Source of the DNA: CAIKXD01 sp035439485
Lineage (GTDB): Bacteria; Bacteroidota; Bacteroidia; UBA4408
Assembly (NCBI GenBank): GCA_035439485.1
Contig: DAORKI010000065.1
Span: forward strand, 1-19,843
Direction: 5' to 3'
Length of the DNA stretch: 19,843 nt
A program made the position numbers and the translations under genes. This document shows positions 1 through 6,814 of this stretch, one piece after another (positions within the stretch are counted from its first letter, which is position 1; the number at the start of each line of letters is the position of its first letter). The notes beneath the pieces are model-generated. The model searched no databases, was not told where the DNA came from, and saw only the letters and a list, made by a program, of their open reading frames with translations.

Positions 1-2
1 AT

Positions 3-797
3 ACTTTTAGCAATTACCTTTGGAGTACTGGCAGTGATACCAGTTTTACCGATGTGCTTTTGCCTGGTATTTATATGCTTACTGCTGAGCATTTATGCGG
101 CACTGTTACAGATACCATTACTTTATCATTAGCACCCAATCCACAAGTAAATTTAGGAAATGATACTACGCTGTGTATAGGCCAACAAATTACATTGCAT
201 GCAGGTAATCAAAGCAGCTACTTTTGGAGCAACCAAAGCATTGCACCAAGCATTACAGTGAATGAAACAGGTATTTATAGTGTAACTGTAACCAATACTT
301 TTAATTGCCTTGCTAACGACAATATTGAAGTCATTTTTTTGCAAGAAACTGCACAGTTATTACCTAATGATACTGCTTTGTTTGCAAGCGCTTTTCCTTA
401 TACCATCAATCTTTCTAATCAATACAACAATTATCAAAGCAGTCAATTAACCATTAATAATTTACAATTAACCATTAATTCCGAAGGGGCTTATTCCCTC
501 TCAGCTACTGATATCAATGGATGTTTAGTGAGCGATAGCATCAGCGTATCATTAAAACAGTTTGAATTAATCATACCAAGCATCATCATTAAAAATCAAA
601 ACTTGATCATCAATAATTTACCCGCCAACAGCAGCTTGAAAGTGTTTGATGCCTTAGGTCAAATGGTATATCAAAGTAATAATTACCAAAATAATTTTAT
701 GCCTTTAATGGCCAATGCAGTTTATTTTGTGGAGTTGCAGTATGATTTAGAGAGTAAAAGGGAAAAGTATTTGGGGAAGTTGTTGGTGGTGGATTGA
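3..797 (+). CDS. C-terminal part of a T9SS-exported surface protein (5'-truncated by window edge)
   Basis: The reading frame is open from the first bases of the window, so the GTG at 54 is internal and the true start lies upstream; 264 residues are visible. The sequence shows Ig/PKD-like beta-sandwich repeats with the recurrent pattern YLWSTG...PGIY, then YFWSNQS...ETGIYSVTVT, then GAYSLSATDINGC. Such repeats are typical of very large Bacteroidota adhesins and gliding-associated proteins. The last ~75 residues (SSLKVFDALGQMVYQ ... VYFVELQY ... KLLVVD) match a T9SS type A C-terminal sorting domain. From family knowledge, that domain directs export through the outer membrane and attachment to the cell surface. 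A 7-residue in-frame repeat (QLTINNL, QLTINSE) interrupts one domain. The role of the protein cannot be read from this fragment. The T9SS assignment is fairly sure. Confidence 0.85.
   Translation, partial: TFSNYLWSTGSDTSFTDVLLPGIYMLTAEHLCGTVTDTITLSLAPNPQVNLGNDTTLCIGQQITLHAGNQSSYFWSNQSIAPSITVNETGIYSVTVTNTFNCLANDNIEVIFLQETAQLLPNDTALFASAFPYTINLSNQYNNYQSSQLTINNLQLTINSEGAYSLSATDINGCLVSDSISVSLKQFELIIPSIIIKNQNLIINNLPANSSLKVFDALGQMVYQSNNYQNNFMPLMANAVYFVELQYDLESKREKYLGKLLVVD
444..479 (+). repeat. In-frame 21-bp direct repeat inside the T9SS gene
   Basis: The 15-mer CAATTAACCATTAAT occurs at 444-458 and again at 465-479, a period of 21 bp. It translates as QLTIN-NL-QLTIN and keeps the reading frame. 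The flanking bases (TAATAATTTA) are also A/T-rich, so this is a low-complexity insertion in a beta-sandwich domain. Confidence 0.75.
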
Positions 798-801
798 ATT
801 A

Positions 802-877
802 ATTTGAAAATATAATATGTGATAATTTGAAAATGGGATTGCAATTTGAAAATTTGAGAATGTGCCAATTTGAAAAT
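802..877. repeat. Cluster of four AATTTGAAAAT repeats
   Basis: The 11-mer AATTTGAAAAT is found exactly at 802-812, 825-835, 843-853 and 867-877, with start-to-start spacings of 23, 18 and 24 bp. The intervals contain related words such as TGTGCCAATTTG. No open reading frame or RNA gene accounts for it. It starts 5 bp after the stop of the T9SS gene and leads into the 135-bp tandem repeats. Confidence 0.75.
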
Positions 878-901
878 GAAATTGATGAGCTGATGATACT
901 T

Positions 902-1377
902 ACTTTGCTGCCTTTACGCCTTCTATTCACGCTTTGTTTTTATTGTTTTAATCTGTGAATCTGTGGCAATAACAATGTGCAAATGTGCCAATGAATCATT
1001 GTACCAATGCAATTTAAAAATGTAAAAATAATATTGTATTTACTCCCATTGCGTCTTCTTTGCGCTCTTTGCGGCTAAGTTTTTAATCTGTGAATCTGTG
1101 GCAATAACAATGTGCCAATGTGTCAATAAAGCATTGCGCCAATACAATTTAAAAATGTATAAATAATATTGTATTTGCTCCCTTTGCGCCTTCTTTGCGC
1201 TCTTTGTGGTTAAGTTTTTAATCTGTGATTCTGTGGCAATAACAAGATGTCAATGGAGATGAATTAGCTGATGAGCTAATACAACATGTTGTGGACCATA
1301 CAAACTCTGCGCGCTTTGCGCCTTGTTTGCGCTCTTTGCATTTAAGTTTTTAATGTGTGAATCTGTGGCATATAAAA
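902..1377. repeat. Tandem intergenic repeat, three to four units of about 135 bp
   Basis: The block AATCTGTGAATCTGTGGCA begins at 950, 1085, 1220 (one change, TGATT) and 1352 (one change, AATGTGTG). The first three starts are exactly 135 bp apart and the last 132 bp. Each is preceded by a CTTTGCGC-rich block (...TTCTTTGCGCTCTTTG...AAG) and, in the first two units, followed by matching ATGTGCCAATGTG and AATTTAAAAATGTA...TAATATTGTATT blocks. Unit three diverges after ATAACAAGATGT and unit four is cut short. No coding frame spans the array. Similar TTTGCG/ATCTGTG words occur between genes in many Bacteroidota genomes, from memory; their function is not known to me. Confidence 0.85.
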
Positions 1378-1385
1378 AAAACAAA

Positions 1386-1406
1386 GAGAGCCGTGGCGCG
1401 GCTCTC
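1386..1406 (-). terminator. Rho-independent terminator of the small hypothetical gene
   Basis: GAGAGCCG (1386-1393) pairs perfectly with CGGCTCTC (1399-1406) around a 5-nt loop. Read on the minus strand, the GC-rich stem is followed by TTTGTTTTTTTTATA, a good U tract. It sits 27 bp past the stop codon at 1433. The plus-strand side has a weaker T-rich tail (TTCTTTGG), so it may also stop readthrough from the left. Confidence 0.85.
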
Positions 1407-1432
1407 TTCTTTGGATTAATTAAAACAAAATT

Positions 1433-1768
1433 TTAGGCAGCATTTTGTTTTAGGGAACAATATCCACATTCAACAAATTGAATATGGCGTTTCAATGCTT
1501 CTTCCCAAGAAGCATAATACTCTTTTATTACATGTTTACTTTTTAAATTTCCTCCAGGATAATACATCACTACAAATGGTTTTCCCTCATTTTCTTTGCT
1601 TAAATGACTAATAAAGCCTGTACTCACTTTATCATTCATACATCGAACATTTTCTAAACCCGTATTATAATTGTTCCAATTGAATTTAAGCCAGTTTTTA
1701 TAGGCATTTAAATCAACTTTTTGAATACCATTTTGATTATAAATAATGTAATGATTTGCAGTTTCCAT
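1433..1768 (-). CDS. Small hypothetical protein
   Basis: I do not recognise this 111-residue protein. It has no signal peptide or membrane segment, so it is probably cytoplasmic. It is rich in aromatic residues and Asn/Lys (NHYIIYNQNG, NWLKFNWNNYN, MYYPGG, EYYASWEEAL). It has Cys43 and a C-terminal pair C101-x2-C104 (CGYC), which could be a redox or metal pair but lacks partners for a zinc finger. The frame is supported by a strong terminator just downstream, the lack of a competing frame, and a plausible ATG start in an A/T-rich leader. It is transcribed divergently from the cytochrome c peroxidase gene across a 222-bp gap. No function is proposed. Confidence 0.6.
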   Translation of the reverse strand: METANHYIIYNQNGIQKVDLNAYKNWLKFNWNNYNTGLENVRCMNDKVSTGFISHLSKENEGKPFVVMYYPGGNLKSKHVIKEYYASWEEALKRHIQFVECGYCSLKQNAA

Positions 1769-1867
1769 TTTTCAATTGATTAAATTTTAGTCATATTTGA
1801 CTTCCACCAATAAATAAAATATAATCAATATAAACAACTAAAATTTTAAATTTAACATATACATAAC

Positions 1868-1928
1868 TGACAAAAAAACATGACAAAAATCATAAAGAAT
1901 TACTAATCAATAATTTTTACTTTTGTCA
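1868..1928. promoter_or_regulatory. Three TGACAAAA copies around the peroxidase promoter (candidate operator)
   Basis: TGACAAAA lies at 1868-1875 and 1881-1888 as a direct repeat 13 bp apart, and inverted as TTTTGTCA at 1921-1928, overlapping the predicted -7 element. The clustering in the divergent gap suggests a regulator site. The motif is short and A-rich, so this is a weak inference. Confidence 0.3.
1918..1925 (+). promoter_or_regulatory. Bacteroidota -7 promoter element for the peroxidase gene
   Basis: TACTTTTG fits the TAnnTTTG -7 consensus of the Bacteroidota primary sigma factor. It is 65 bp upstream of the ATG at 1991. I see no convincing TTTG -33 element at the expected distance, so the promoter may depend on an activator. 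Confidence 0.45.
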
Positions 1929-1990
1929 AGATTTTAAAACACTCAATTATTTAACATTTTCAGATAGTAAAAAGGCAAAAAAACAAGTTT

Positions 1991-2965
1991 ATGATAATGA
2001 TAAAGAATAAAAAGTTGACCAATTTATTTTGGATGAAGCCGCTTTTGCTTCTTTCTTTAGCCTTCGCCTTGATTAGTTCTTTTACCTATAAAGATATAGA
2101 AATTACTGAAGTAGCATTGGGGAAAATGCTTTTTAATGATAAAATATTATCAAATAAACAAACCATAAGCTGCGCCAGTTGCCATAATCCTGCTTTTGCC
2201 TTTAGCGATACGGTGGCATTTAGTTTAGGTGATGAAGGTAAACGTGGCAAACGCAATGCTCCAAGTTTAACCAATTTAGCTGACCGTAGTGCATTTTTTT
2301 TTGATGGACATGCTGCTAGTTTAGAAGAACAGGCGCTTTTCCCTATTGCCGATCCACTAGAAATGAACTTACCGATAGAAAAGGCGGTTCAGCGCTTAAA
2401 TCAAAATCAAAATTATGTAACTCTTTTTTTAAAAATTTATAATCAAAAACCCAATGCTGAAAACCTTGGCAAGGCTTTAGCAGCCTTTGAAAAAAAACTT
2501 GAAACAAGTAACTCAGCATGGGATAAATACGCAAAAGGCGATAAAAAAGCTGTAAATGCAGCGGTACTCAGAGGCCGTAAAATATTTAACACTAAAGGTA
2601 AATGTTTTGATTGCCATTCAGGTATTGACTTTACCAATGATGAGTTTCGAAATATAGGCCTTTTCAATGGCAATGAATTAAACGACAAAGGTAGGGCTGA
2701 TTTCACAAAGAAAAATGAAGATGTAGGCAAATTTAAAGTGCCAGGTTTGCGCAATGTTGGTGTTACAGCGCCATATATGCATAATGGCATGTTTAAAACA
2801 ATTAAAGAAGTACTCAATTATTATAATAATCCTACAAGTATGGTGTCCGGCAGTATCAATACGGATAGCTTGTTGGCACAACCTTTAAACCTGAAACCTT
2901 CAGAATTAGAAGACCTTGAAGCATTTTTAAATGCACTTACCGATGAGCAATTTGTAAAAAAATAA
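1991..2965 (+). CDS. Di-haem cytochrome c peroxidase / MauG-family protein
   Basis: This 324-residue protein has an N-terminal hydrophobic export signal (about residues 15-31) and two haem c motifs, CASCH (61-65) and CFDCH (205-209). These sit in the two-domain layout of bacterial di-haem peroxidases. FDGHAASLEEQALFPI (105-120) is the conserved segment after the first haem. PYMHNG (261-266) holds Met263, the likely distal ligand of the second haem. The known family reaction is reduction of H2O2 to water in the periplasm using electrons from small c-type cytochromes; MauG-like relatives instead oxidise protein side chains. The usual length is about 320-350 residues. No partner gene is adjacent, so peroxidase versus MauG-like activity cannot be decided. 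It stands alone, divergent from the hypothetical gene at 1433-1768. The first ATG is used; a second in-frame ATG lies two codons later. Confidence 0.92.
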   Translation: MIMIKNKKLTNLFWMKPLLLLSLAFALISSFTYKDIEITEVALGKMLFNDKILSNKQTISCASCHNPAFAFSDTVAFSLGDEGKRGKRNAPSLTNLADRSAFFFDGHAASLEEQALFPIADPLEMNLPIEKAVQRLNQNQNYVTLFLKIYNQKPNAENLGKALAAFEKKLETSNSAWDKYAKGDKKAVNAAVLRGRKIFNTKGKCFDCHSGIDFTNDEFRNIGLFNGNELNDKGRADFTKKNEDVGKFKVPGLRNVGVTAPYMHNGMFKTIKEVLNYYNNPTSMVSGSINTDSLLAQPLNLKPSELEDLEAFLNALTDEQFVKK

Positions 2966-3029
2966 TATCTATAGCCATTATCCAGGCACATGAAAGTGGA
3001 AAGATTGTAAGTTATGGTTTCAAAATTTA

Positions 3030-3041
3030 ATGCTTAAGCAT
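3030..3041. repeat. 12-bp perfect palindrome between convergent genes
   Basis: ATGCTTAAGCAT is perfectly self-complementary and lies in the 94-bp gap between the peroxidase stop and the convergent gene's stop at 3060. It could be part of a weak bidirectional terminator, but neither side has a good T tract. Confidence 0.3.
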
Positions 3042-3059
3042 GTTATAAGACTATGACCA

Positions 3060-3482
3060 TCATCTTAACTTTAACCATTCCAATGCCAATTCCCTGTTAT
3101 TAAAAAGTTTTGATTCTCTGGCTGGTTTATTTACTTTTAAATAAAAATTGCCCATTATTCTTAGGGCCATGCTGTTAATGACCAAGGCCTCAGCTTTTAC
3201 CACTTTGTTTACTTCCTTGGATGCCACAAAATTTCTAGCTTCTTTACTAAAAGAGTTATCCTCAGCATATACTGCTAGCAATAATATAGGATTACCATTG
3301 ACACAAAATTTTTTAAGGTTTGAAACAATCAATTTCGCATCTTCCAATTCTCCTTCAAAGCCTTTATTAAATTTAATTTCAACCAAGTTTGAGCCTAATC
3401 TCTTAATTTGATATCCTTCATAAATTTGCAAATCCTCAAATTTATTCTTAGTATCTTCAGCCATCATCGAATTCATATGCAT
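3060..3482 (-). CDS. Small STAS/SEC14-like domain protein (putative)
   Basis: The 140-residue protein has no signal peptide or membrane helix. It alternates strands and helices: GYQIKRLGSNLVEIKF, LEDAKLIVSNLKKF, PILLLAVYAED, FSKEARNFVASKEVNKVVKAEA, LVINSMALRIMGNFYLKV, ELALEWLKL. That order, and the ending in which a helix, a short strand and an 'xxALEWL' helix follow each other, resembles the STAS-like fold proteins common in Bacteroidota, as I recall them; those are usually of unknown role. The start is uncertain: Met1, Met3, Met6 and Met7 are all possible, and Met7 would begin just before the folded part. It is convergent with the peroxidase gene and separated from gyrB by 368 bp. Membership of the family is an inference from pattern, not a search result. 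Confidence 0.6.
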   Translation of the reverse strand: MHMNSMMAEDTKNKFEDLQIYEGYQIKRLGSNLVEIKFNKGFEGELEDAKLIVSNLKKFCVNGNPILLLAVYAEDNSFSKEARNFVASKEVNKVVKAEALVINSMALRIMGNFYLKVNKPARESKLFNNRELALEWLKLR

Positions 3483-3850
3483 TAGAATTTGAAATTATTA
3501 AGATATACTTTATTCGAGTCAACACAATTTTAGTAATTAATAATCAGATAAAAAAATTACCATTGAATTCAACCTATTTTTTTTGACAACTATGAGTGCA
3601 ATCGGTTTTTAAAATGATTAATTTTAAGGCACCAAATTTTGAAGCAACATAACTTTTCAACACTAAACGAATAAAATGTTAAAAAAAACCTTAAAAAGGG
3701 CTAAAATTGATTGAAAAAATAAGCCAGTTGATAATGCAAAAATGTTATCTTTGTGCTCCGTTTAAAAAAACTAATAAAATTAGCTTTAAAAAAGTTTTAA
3801 ATTAGTAACAAAATTAAGCATAAAATTTAACACAAATAACAACATAAAAT
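3483..3850. other. Intergenic region upstream of gyrB
   Basis: These 368 bp are very A/T-rich and hold no convincing gene. The right half contains the gyrB -7 element at 3746-3753 and a leader of about 90 nt with a small CTAAT-AAA-ATTAG hairpin (3771-3783). The left half must contain the promoter of the minus-strand gene ending at 3060, but no clear TAnnTTTG is visible there. Confidence 0.6.
3746..3753 (+). promoter_or_regulatory. Bacteroidota -7 promoter element for gyrB
   Basis: TATCTTTG is an exact TAnnTTTG match. It lies 97 bp before the gyrB ATG, giving a leader of about 90 nt. A TTG at 3728-3730 is the nearest -33 candidate but is somewhat close (15 bp spacer). Confidence 0.6.
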
Positions 3851-5809
3851 ATGTCAGAAGAGGTTAAGGAAGTAGCAAAGACAGAATATTCGGCAGATAG
3901 TATTCAGGTATTAGAAGGTTTAGAGGCAGTGCGTAAGCGCCCTTCTATGTATATAGGCGATACAGGATTTAAAGGCTTGCATCATTTAGTTTATGAAGTT
4001 GTAGATAACTCCATTGATGAAGCACTTGCAGGACATTGCAATGCTATTGATGTTAAAATTAATGAAGACAATAGCATCACTGTGCGAGATAATGGTAGGG
4101 GTATTCCTACAGGTTATCATGCAAAAGAAAAAAAATCAGCCTTAGAGGTGGTTATGACTGTGTTGCATGCAGGCGGTAAATTCGATAAAGATAGTTATAA
4201 AGTTTCAGGAGGTTTGCATGGTGTTGGTGTAAGCTGTGTAAATGCGCTTTCTACAGATTTAAAAGTTACAGTTTGGCAAAATGGTAAAGTTTTTCAACAA
4301 GAGTATCAAATTGGTAAGCCATTATACGATGTAAAAGAAGTTGGAACCACCGATGATAGAGGTACACAAGTACATTTTAAACCTGATGCATCAATATTTA
4401 CGGTTACTGAATATAATTTCGACACTTTGTCTTCTCGACTCAGAGAGTTGGCATTTTTAAATAAAGGAATTAGATTAACCATTAGTGATTTACGAGATTT
4501 AGATGAAAATGGAAATCCCAAAACCTTAAGTTTTTTTAGCGAAGGCGGTTTGAGGGAATTTGTAGAATATCTTGATGCTACACGTGAAAAATTAATTGAA
4601 GCGCCAATGTACATGGAAGGCGAAAAACAAGGTATTCCAGTAGAAGTAGCTATGTTATATAACAATTCTTATTCAGAAAACATACACTCCTATGTAAACA
4701 ATATAAATACACATGAAGGTGGAACGCATCTCGCTGGTTTTAGAAGAGGTTTAACCCGCACACTTAAAACATATGCTGAAAAAAGTGGAATGTTAGCAAA
4801 AGTAAAATTTGAAATTGCTGGAGACGATTTTCGTGAAGGTTTAACAGCAGTAATTTCTGTAAAGGTTGCTGAACCACAGTTTGAGGGTCAAACCAAAACA
4901 AAATTAGGTAACAATGAAGTAATGGGTGCCGTTGACCAGGCGGTAAGTGAAATGCTTAGTAACTACCTAGAGGAGAATCCTAAACAAGCCCGAGTAATTG
5001 TTGATAAAGTTATTTTAGCTGCAACAGCGCGTCACGCTGCACGTAAAGCCCGCGAAATGGTGCAACGTAAAAATGTACTCACAGGTACTGGTCTTCCCGG
5101 TAAATTGAGCGATTGCTCCGAAACTGATCCAAGTATGTGCGAGCTTTATCTAGTTGAAGGTGACTCCGCTGGAGGTACAGCCAAACAAGGTCGTAACCGT
5201 GCTTTTCAAGCAATTTTACCCTTAAGAGGTAAAATATTGAATGTGGAAAAGGCAATGATGTATAAAATATTCGAAAATGAAGAAATAAAAAATATGTTTA
5301 CAGCTATGGGTGTAAGTATTGGCACCGAAGAAGATAGTAAACAATTGAATGTTGCCAAACTGAGATATCATAAAATCATCATTATGACCGATGCCGATAT
5401 TGACGGAAGCCATATTACTACCCTTATTTTAACTTTCTTCTTCCGATATATGAAAGAGCTTATTGAACAAGGCTATATTTATATTGCCACACCTCCATTG
5501 TATTTAGTTAAAAAAGGAAAATCTGAACGCTACTGCTGGACCGAGGACGATCGATTAAATGCGATAAGAGAATTAGGTGGTGAAAAAGAAAGCGGTGTGA
5601 ACATTCAACGTTATAAAGGTTTAGGTGAAATGAATGCTGAACAACTTTGGTCAACCACAATGAATCCTGAATTTAGAACATTGCGACAAGTAACTATTGA
5701 AAGCGCTGCTGAAGCTGATAGAATTTTTAGTATGCTTATGGGTGACGAAGTACCTCCACGTAGAGAATTTATTGAGTCTAATGCCAAATACGCCAAAATT
5801 GACGCTTAG
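3851..5809 (+). CDS. gyrB: DNA gyrase subunit B
   Basis: GyrB is the ATPase half of DNA gyrase. With GyrA it introduces negative supercoils. The 652 residues match the usual length for Bacteroidota. The GHKL ATPase domain shows the general base Glu49 with Asn53 (EVVDNSIDEA), DNGRGIP (80-86) and GGLHGVGVS (120-128). The transducer domain has the ATP-contacting QTK loop (347-349). The TOPRIM domain carries EGDSA (436-440) and the metal-binding DADID (514-518). The C-terminal tail has QRYKGLGEMN (586-595). The ATPase-transducer-TOPRIM order and the QRYKGLGEMN tail favour GyrB over ParE, though the two are close paralogues. The ATG lies in an A-rich leader without Shine-Dalgarno sequence. gyrA is not in the window. 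The gene at 5812 begins 2 bp after the stop and is probably co-transcribed. Confidence 0.98.
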   Translation: MSEEVKEVAKTEYSADSIQVLEGLEAVRKRPSMYIGDTGFKGLHHLVYEVVDNSIDEALAGHCNAIDVKINEDNSITVRDNGRGIPTGYHAKEKKSALEVVMTVLHAGGKFDKDSYKVSGGLHGVGVSCVNALSTDLKVTVWQNGKVFQQEYQIGKPLYDVKEVGTTDDRGTQVHFKPDASIFTVTEYNFDTLSSRLRELAFLNKGIRLTISDLRDLDENGNPKTLSFFSEGGLREFVEYLDATREKLIEAPMYMEGEKQGIPVEVAMLYNNSYSENIHSYVNNINTHEGGTHLAGFRRGLTRTLKTYAEKSGMLAKVKFEIAGDDFREGLTAVISVKVAEPQFEGQTKTKLGNNEVMGAVDQAVSEMLSNYLEENPKQARVIVDKVILAATARHAARKAREMVQRKNVLTGTGLPGKLSDCSETDPSMCELYLVEGDSAGGTAKQGRNRAFQAILPLRGKILNVEKAMMYKIFENEEIKNMFTAMGVSIGTEEDSKQLNVAKLRYHKIIIMTDADIDGSHITTLILTFFFRYMKELIEQGYIYIATPPLYLVKKGKSERYCWTEDDRLNAIRELGGEKESGVNIQRYKGLGEMNAEQLWSTTMNPEFRTLRQVTIESAAEADRIFSMLMGDEVPPRREFIESNAKYAKIDA

Positions 5810-5811
5810 TA

Positions 5812-6210
5812 ATGAATAAATACACAATGAAAAATAAATTATTTGCATTTTTGCTTATCATAGCTTGTACTTTGTCAATCCCTTTATTAGCAAAGGCCCA
5901 AGATAATAAGGCTCAAGAAGAGATTACCATCAAAGTTGGAAACTATGAGGTGCGTTACAACATGAAAGGTCGCACCATTACCAATAAACCCCGTGTTGAC
6001 ATCATGACCGAAGAGCATGGAACCGTTGTTGTTGATGTAACCATTGATAAATACGGACATGTAATTTCAGCAGTTCCTGGAGCAAAAGGCACCAACACCG
6101 AAAGCAAGTACTTAATGACCAAAGCAAAACAATGTGCAGAGAGTGCTTTATACGATACTAAACCAACCTATCCTTTAAAGACTCAAGGTACATTTAGTAT
6201 CACCTTTTAG
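5812..6210 (+). CDS. Exported TonB C-terminal-domain-like protein
   Basis: This 132-residue protein has a signal peptide (KNKLFAFLLIIACTLSIPLLAKAQ). Its mature part ends with a fold resembling the TonB C-terminal domain: KGRTITNKPRVDIMTEEHGTVVVDVTIDKYGHV, then a helix (ESKYLMTKAKQCAESALYD), then a last strand (GTFSITF). In true TonB this domain contacts the plug of outer-membrane receptors, but here there is no membrane anchor beyond the signal and no Pro-rich linker. It is therefore a free periplasmic domain whose partner is unknown. Translation could start at 5812 or at the ATG at 5827, five codons later, which gives a more standard signal peptide. The 2-bp spacing from gyrB suggests co-transcription and possible translational coupling. 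No functional link to gyrase is implied. Confidence 0.8.
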   Translation: MNKYTMKNKLFAFLLIIACTLSIPLLAKAQDNKAQEEITIKVGNYEVRYNMKGRTITNKPRVDIMTEEHGTVVVDVTIDKYGHVISAVPGAKGTNTESKYLMTKAKQCAESALYDTKPTYPLKTQGTFSITF

Positions 6211-6485
6211 GATTTTGAAAAACATGTTTAAATTAACTGTGAATCAGACCTTAAAGTTGGCAATTATTTTTGTTTCGCGTCATATTCAAATATACAGTTA
6301 GACTTTTTATTTCTAATTTGTACATTTAGTCATCAATTGTATTCAAAGTCAAAATGAAGTACAATTTTTTATGAATATTTTATTGGTGCTCTTTTTCATA
6401 CTTGTTGTGAATAATTACGATTTAACTTTCAATTTAGTCTAATTGTCTTGTAGCCATATTGTGCTAATTTCATGTAATACGAAAG

Positions 6486-6509
6486 TGAAATGGTCTAAAG
6501 ACCATTTCA
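6486..6509. repeat. Perfect 10-bp inverted repeat, 4-nt loop
   Basis: TGAAATGGTC (6486-6495) is the exact reverse complement of GACCATTTCA (6500-6509), with TAAA between. There is no T tract, so it is not an obvious terminator. Its GGTCTA core recurs in the next hairpin 28 bp on. Confidence 0.8.
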
Positions 6510-6537
6510 AACTGAGGTAAATGCCGATGACATTTGT

Positions 6538-6559
6538 TAGACCAAATTTATTTGGTCTA
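6538..6559. repeat. Perfect 9-bp inverted repeat, 4-nt loop
   Basis: TAGACCAAA (6538-6546) pairs exactly with TTTGGTCTA (6551-6559) around TTTA. The TAGACCA/TGGTCTA words are shared with the hairpin at 6486-6509, so cross-pairing of the two is possible. Confidence 0.8.
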
Positions 6560-6721
6560 TTACAAATATCATATCGGTATAACATATGCATTAACCAAGG
6601 CATGTTTATTTTTTTGTTGGCCAAAAAATAAATGCAATTTTTTATTATGTACAATAAATTAAAAATCTTAAGGACTCAGAATAATCATCTGTGAAAAAAA
6701 GTTAGCGAAAACCTCAAAGAC

Positions 6722-6749
6722 TTATACTGCATACATTTACACAGTATAA
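6722..6749. repeat. 8-bp inverted repeat upstream of the T9SS gene promoter
   Basis: TTATACTG (6722-6729) pairs with CAGTATAA (6742-6749) across a 12-nt loop. The right arm also lies in an alternative hairpin, ACACA (6739-6743) with TGTGT (6750-6754). It is 38 bp upstream of the -7 element, so it could be an activator or repressor site. Confidence 0.5.
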
Positions 6750-6786
6750 TGTGTAATTGTGTCCAAAAATAAAATAAAGAAGTTAA

Positions 6787-6794
6787 TATCTTTG
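6787..6794 (+). promoter_or_regulatory. Bacteroidota -7 promoter element for the TTG-start gene
   Basis: TATCTTTG matches TAnnTTTG exactly and is the same octamer as in front of gyrB. It ends 20 bp before the TTG at 6815, so the leader would be very short, roughly 15 nt. This placement supports the TTG start. Confidence 0.6.
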
Positions 6795-6814
6795 TAAGTA
6801 AAAAAGTAAAAAAC

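Larger units (their letters stand above)
6211..6814. other. 604-bp non-coding gap with structured repeats
   Basis: No convincing gene is seen; the only longer frame (minus strand, 6439-6654) has an irregular composition and no start context. The stretch holds three perfect inverted repeats (6486-6509, 6538-6559, 6722-6749) and, at its right end, the promoter of the TTG-start gene. It could hide a small RNA or regulatory region. Confidence 0.55.

Noticed and set aside
902..1377. Regular repeats considered as a CRISPR array
   Set aside because: The repeats are long, with conserved sequence also in the intervals between them. There are no unique 30-40 bp spacers and no cas genes nearby.
2443..2817. 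124-codon minus-strand open frame inside the peroxidase gene
   Set aside because: It lies fully antisense to a gene with clear haem motifs and has no domain of its own.
3483..3745. Possible replication origin next to gyrB (A/T-rich region)
   Set aside because: No DnaA boxes (TTATNCACA) and no dnaA or dnaN gene were seen; A/T richness is general in this genome's intergenic DNA.
6439..6654. 71-codon minus-strand open frame in the intergenic gap
   Set aside because: The composition is irregular (many Ile, Tyr, Trp, Cys, His), there is no recognisable domain or promoter, and it spans both hairpins.
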